This document shows positions 62,226-64,000 of a stretch of DNA of 64,000 bases, piece after piece. Made by a program: the position numbers and the translations under genes. Source of the stretch: Clostridia bacterium (GTDB taxonomy: Bacteria > Bacillota > Clostridia > Oscillospirales > CAG-272). The stretch is from contig JAFQEC010000029.1 of NCBI GenBank assembly GCA_017415805.1, forward strand, positions 32,965 to 96,964, read 5' to 3'. Within the stretch, counting starts at the first letter, position 1; the number at the start of each line of letters is the position of its first letter. The notes below the pieces were generated by a model that saw only the letters and a program-made list of their open reading frames with translations, made no database searches and had not been told where the DNA came from.

Positions 62226-62524
62226 AATTCGAACCCACGAAAGCGGTCTGGACAATCGGATTTCAAGACTTTGTTGCGATTTGGAACTTAATGGAACTTA
62301 ATGACCGCAAAGCACCCGATTTTGGAAAGCAAATTTGAGTCGCAAAGGATTCTCTGCTTTGGAGAGAACAAAAAGCTAAAAATGCTGAAAAAGCCTTATA
62401 ATACAAGGTTTTTTGATCAAAAACAGGTTCAAAAATATATGTACCGAACTTTGGAACTTGGAAGAACCGCGTTCCCATTCTTGAATTTTAATCGTAATTT
62501 TTGGAGCAATTCGTACCCACGAAA
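62226..62524. repeat. Pair of 17-bp direct repeats resembling a tRNA T-arm
   Basis: AATTCGAACCCACGAAA (62226-62242) and AATTCGTACCCACGAAA (62508-62524) differ by one base and lie 282 bp apart. The first, reversed, reads CGTGGGTTCGAATT like the T-arm of a tRNA, a frequent integrase target. No acceptor stem or other tRNA part is present. Confidence 0.5.
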
Positions 62525-62633
62525 AAACGGCTAAAAACGGGTGTTTTTCGTGGCATTTTGGAGAGAACTTGGAGAGAACTGAGGGCAAAAAATGCCCTTT
62601 GGAGAGAACTCAGGAGAGAACAGCGGGGAGAAC
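62283..62633. repeat. Iteron-like array of GGAACTT/GGAGAGAACT repeats
   Basis: GGAACTTAAT occurs twice in tandem (62283, 62293). GGAGAGAAC occurs at 62361, 62560, 62571, 62601 and 62613, with a degenerate GGGGAGAAC at 62625. All are in one orientation. The 530-bp gap 62178-62707 otherwise holds only the paired direct repeats and no supported gene. Iteron, arm-type or regulator sites are all possible. Confidence 0.6.
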
Positions 62634-62707
62634 AAATCCCCTTGAAATACAACGAATTGCACGGGTTGGCTACGCCGTTGACCGAATAAATTTTATGAGG
62701 TGTAGCT

Positions 62708-63322
62708 ATGGATCAGCAAAGAATTGACTACCTAAAAAAGACTTATCCCGAGGTTATTACGAAGGATCAATTTTATCGTATCTGCCACGTTAGCAAACGG
62801 ACGGCAACCTACCTTCTTGATAATGGTTTCGTTCCCTGCACTAATACCGGCAAGAAAACACGGAAATATAAAATGCGGCTCGATGATGTAATTGACTTCT
62901 TAATCAAACGAGAGGAAAACCCGCTTCTGTTCAAAGCACCCGACAACTACTACAAAGACAATAAAGGTAAGAACGAGAGCTATGCTTATTCCCTAAACAC
63001 GAACCGCTTGATACGATACCGAAGATTTCTTCGGATGTTCCTTGAATTTCGTCTTACAGCTTGCGAGGATGTTATGACACCCAAAGACATTGAAAAGATC
63101 ATCGGATATTCCTACAAGAGCGTTACAAGATGGTGTATCAACAAAGAATTGAGGTCGTTCCTCATTCTAAACAAATTCAAAATCCCGAAAGAATATCTCA
63201 TTGATTTTATGGTAAGCGATAGGTGCATTTTGATTTCCAAGAAATCTGACAAACATCTTGAAATGATGACGGAGGCACTACAATACATCAACGCTATGTG
63301 CTCTCCCAAAAAAGAAGCCTAA
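62708..63322 (+). CDS. Protein with two excisionase-like HTH domains
   Basis: A 204-residue protein with two similar winged-helix units of the excisionase/MerR kind: ITKDQFYRICHVSKRTATYLLDNG...MRLDDVIDFL (residues about 17-62) and MTPKDIEKIIGYSYKSVTRWCINKELRSF...YLIDFM (about 122-170). A basic central region links them. It probably binds element DNA, perhaps the repeats just upstream, as a regulator or directionality factor. GAGGTGTAGCT precedes the ATG, and a terminator follows. Confidence 0.65.
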   Translation: MDQQRIDYLKKTYPEVITKDQFYRICHVSKRTATYLLDNGFVPCTNTGKKTRKYKMRLDDVIDFLIKREENPLLFKAPDNYYKDNKGKNESYAYSLNTNRLIRYRRFLRMFLEFRLTACEDVMTPKDIEKIIGYSYKSVTRWCINKELRSFLILNKFKIPKEYLIDFMVSDRCILISKKSDKHLEMMTEALQYINAMCSPKKEA

Positions 63323-63338
63323 TACATACGGCACGATT

Positions 63339-63369
63339 AGCCGACCTTTCACCAAAAGGTCGGCTTTTT
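63339..63369 (+). terminator. Terminator after the tandem-HTH gene
   Basis: AGCCGACCTTT pairs with AAAGGTCGGCT, followed by TTTTC. Confidence 0.82.
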
Positions 63370-63404
63370 CTATGCCAATTTATATGTAAGAAGGAGTGAT
63401 AAAG

Positions 63405-64000
63405 TTGGATGTTAAAAGTCAAGAAACGGTCTGCACCGTTCCTATAAGTCTGATCGACGATTTTGCCGAGCACCCTTTTCAAGTGAGGGATGACGAGGAT
63501 ATGGAACGGCTCATACAGAGCATTGAGAACAATGGTGTTCTCACCCCCGTTATACTGCGTAAGAACGGCGAAAGATACGAGCTTATCGCAGGACACCGCA
63601 GAAAGCACGCTTGTCTGCGGCTCGGTATCAGCGGTATTCCCGCCATCGTGCGAGAACTCAGCCGTGATGAAGCTGTCGTTGAAATGGTTGACTCTAACCT
63701 TCAACGTGAGCACATCCTTCCGAGCGAAAAAGCATTTGCCTACAAGATGAAAATGGATGCGATGAAACGCAAGGCAGGCAGACCAAAAGAAAATTCACGA
63801 CCATTGGTCGAAGATTTTTCAACGGCAGATATTATCGGTCAAGACACGGGAGAAAGCGGCAGACAAATCCAAAGATATATCCGCCTAACCGAGCTAATCC
63901 CCGAACTGCTGACGATGGTGGACGAGGAAAAAATCGCGTTTCGCCCTGCGGTGGAGCTATCCTATCTCACGGAGGACGAGCAAAGAGATTTGCTTGAAAC
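63405..64000 (+). CDS. ParB/RepB/Spo0J family protein, 3' end outside the window
   Basis: The frame opens at a TTG start at 63405, nine bases behind AAGAAGGAG, and runs off the end after about 198 residues. It has the ParB nuclease-like N-domain: VPISLIDDFAEHPFQVRDDEDMERLIQSI in outline, TPVILRKN, the ELIAGHRRKHACLRLG box and VDSNLQREHILPSEKAFAYKMK, then a KorB-like HTH region (DIIGQDTGESGRQIQRYIRL). ParB of this kind is typical of clostridial ICEs and plasmids, where it aids partition or regulation. No ParA is visible upstream. Confidence 0.85.
   Translation, partial: MDVKSQETVCTVPISLIDDFAEHPFQVRDDEDMERLIQSIENNGVLTPVILRKNGERYELIAGHRRKHACLRLGISGIPAIVRELSRDEAVVEMVDSNLQREHILPSEKAFAYKMKMDAMKRKAGRPKENSRPLVEDFSTADIIGQDTGESGRQIQRYIRLTELIPELLTMVDEEKIAFRPAVELSYLTEDEQRDLLE

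Larger units (their letters stand above)
57367..64000. mobile_element. AT-rich integrated element(s), ICE/IME-like, left end in window
   Basis: From just after the rpmF terminator the DNA loses the high-GC codon style of the preceding 57 kb. It carries an IetAS-like defence pair, DUF1413, a DUF6774-like gene, a tandem-HTH protein and a ParB family gene, which is a cargo-plus-maintenance mixture typical of clostridial integrative elements. Two arrays of short direct repeats (57458-57753 and 62283-62633) stand at its edge and in its middle. The gap 57367-57945 holds only repeats. No integrase or exact att duplication is visible; the right end is outside. Confidence 0.62.

Noticed and set aside
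62226..62242. tRNA gene
   Set aside because: Only a T-arm-like segment is present; acceptor, D and anticodon stems are missing.
62501..62689. A 62-codon forward frame through the GGAGAGAAC repeats
   Set aside because: Repetitive Trp-Arg-Glu-Leu sequence results from the direct repeats; no start signal.

Overview
The window is a stretch of chromosome from a GC-rich, spore-forming member of the Clostridia (Bacillota). It looks most like an Oscillospiraceae-type gut lineage, although no rRNA is present to prove this. The evidence is the sporulation genes (yabP, yabQ, a SpoVB-like flippase) in the hup-rqcP-yabP-yabQ-divIC order, AddAB instead of RecBCD, HemZ, RqcP, and strong Shine-Dalgarno sites. 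Vegetative promoters are of the TTGACA-17-TATAAT type.

Layout of the chromosomal part (1-57.37 kb). 0-12.9 kb (+): CdaR/YbbR tail, FAD dehydrogenase, a repeat element, recJ-relA-dtd-hemZ-spoVB-like-mazG, then the HU and sporulation/division cluster. 13-17.3 kb: YkvI-type membrane protein, thioredoxin reductase, and a membrane-anchored beta-lactamase-fold protein that lacks its catalytic residues. 17.3-17.8 kb: a promoter-to-terminator unit encoding an unidentified structured RNA of about 400 nt. 18-21.8 kb: small conserved proteins, nrdR, eno (convergent), rlmB. 21.9-28.7 kb: a degenerate P-type-ATPase-like protein with a long disordered N-terminus, a radical SAM protein with its DUF2344 partner, and a pseudouridine synthase fused to a CYTH domain. 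28.9-37.5 kb: a LexA/cI-like S24 repressor convergent with a queG-like-addB-addA operon. 37.7-42.3 kb: an HtrA protease, a two-component system, and an RlmA-type methyltransferase. 42.3-57.3 kb: yajC, rimM-trmD, an O-antigen-ligase-like gene with two DUF4330-like genes, HPr, uvrC-rsmD-coaD, nnrD/E, a GH78 alpha-L-rhamnosidase, and yceD-rpmF.

From about 57.37 kb to the window end the DNA becomes AT-rich with different codon use. It carries an IetAS-like antiviral pair (AAA+ ATPase plus subtilisin-like protease) with a DUF1413 gene in one operon, a short DUF6774-like gene, two arrays of short direct repeats, a tandem-HTH protein and the start of a ParB family gene. This looks like the end of an integrated mobile element (ICE/IME), possibly two elements side by side. 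No recombinase is visible before the sequence ends.

How the genes fit together. Most are housekeeping: DNA repair (RecJ, UvrC, AddAB), stringent response, rRNA/tRNA modification (RlmB, RlmA, TrmD, RsmD, RimM), redox and metabolite repair, and envelope and spore functions. The points worth a second look are the unidentified RNA, the two pseudoenzymes, the RluA-CYTH fusion, the repeated TCGGAA sites before the S24 repressor, the 127-bp palindrome at 27.4 kb, and the defence operon with a perfect palindrome at its transcription start. No tRNA, rRNA or CRISPR array was recognised.
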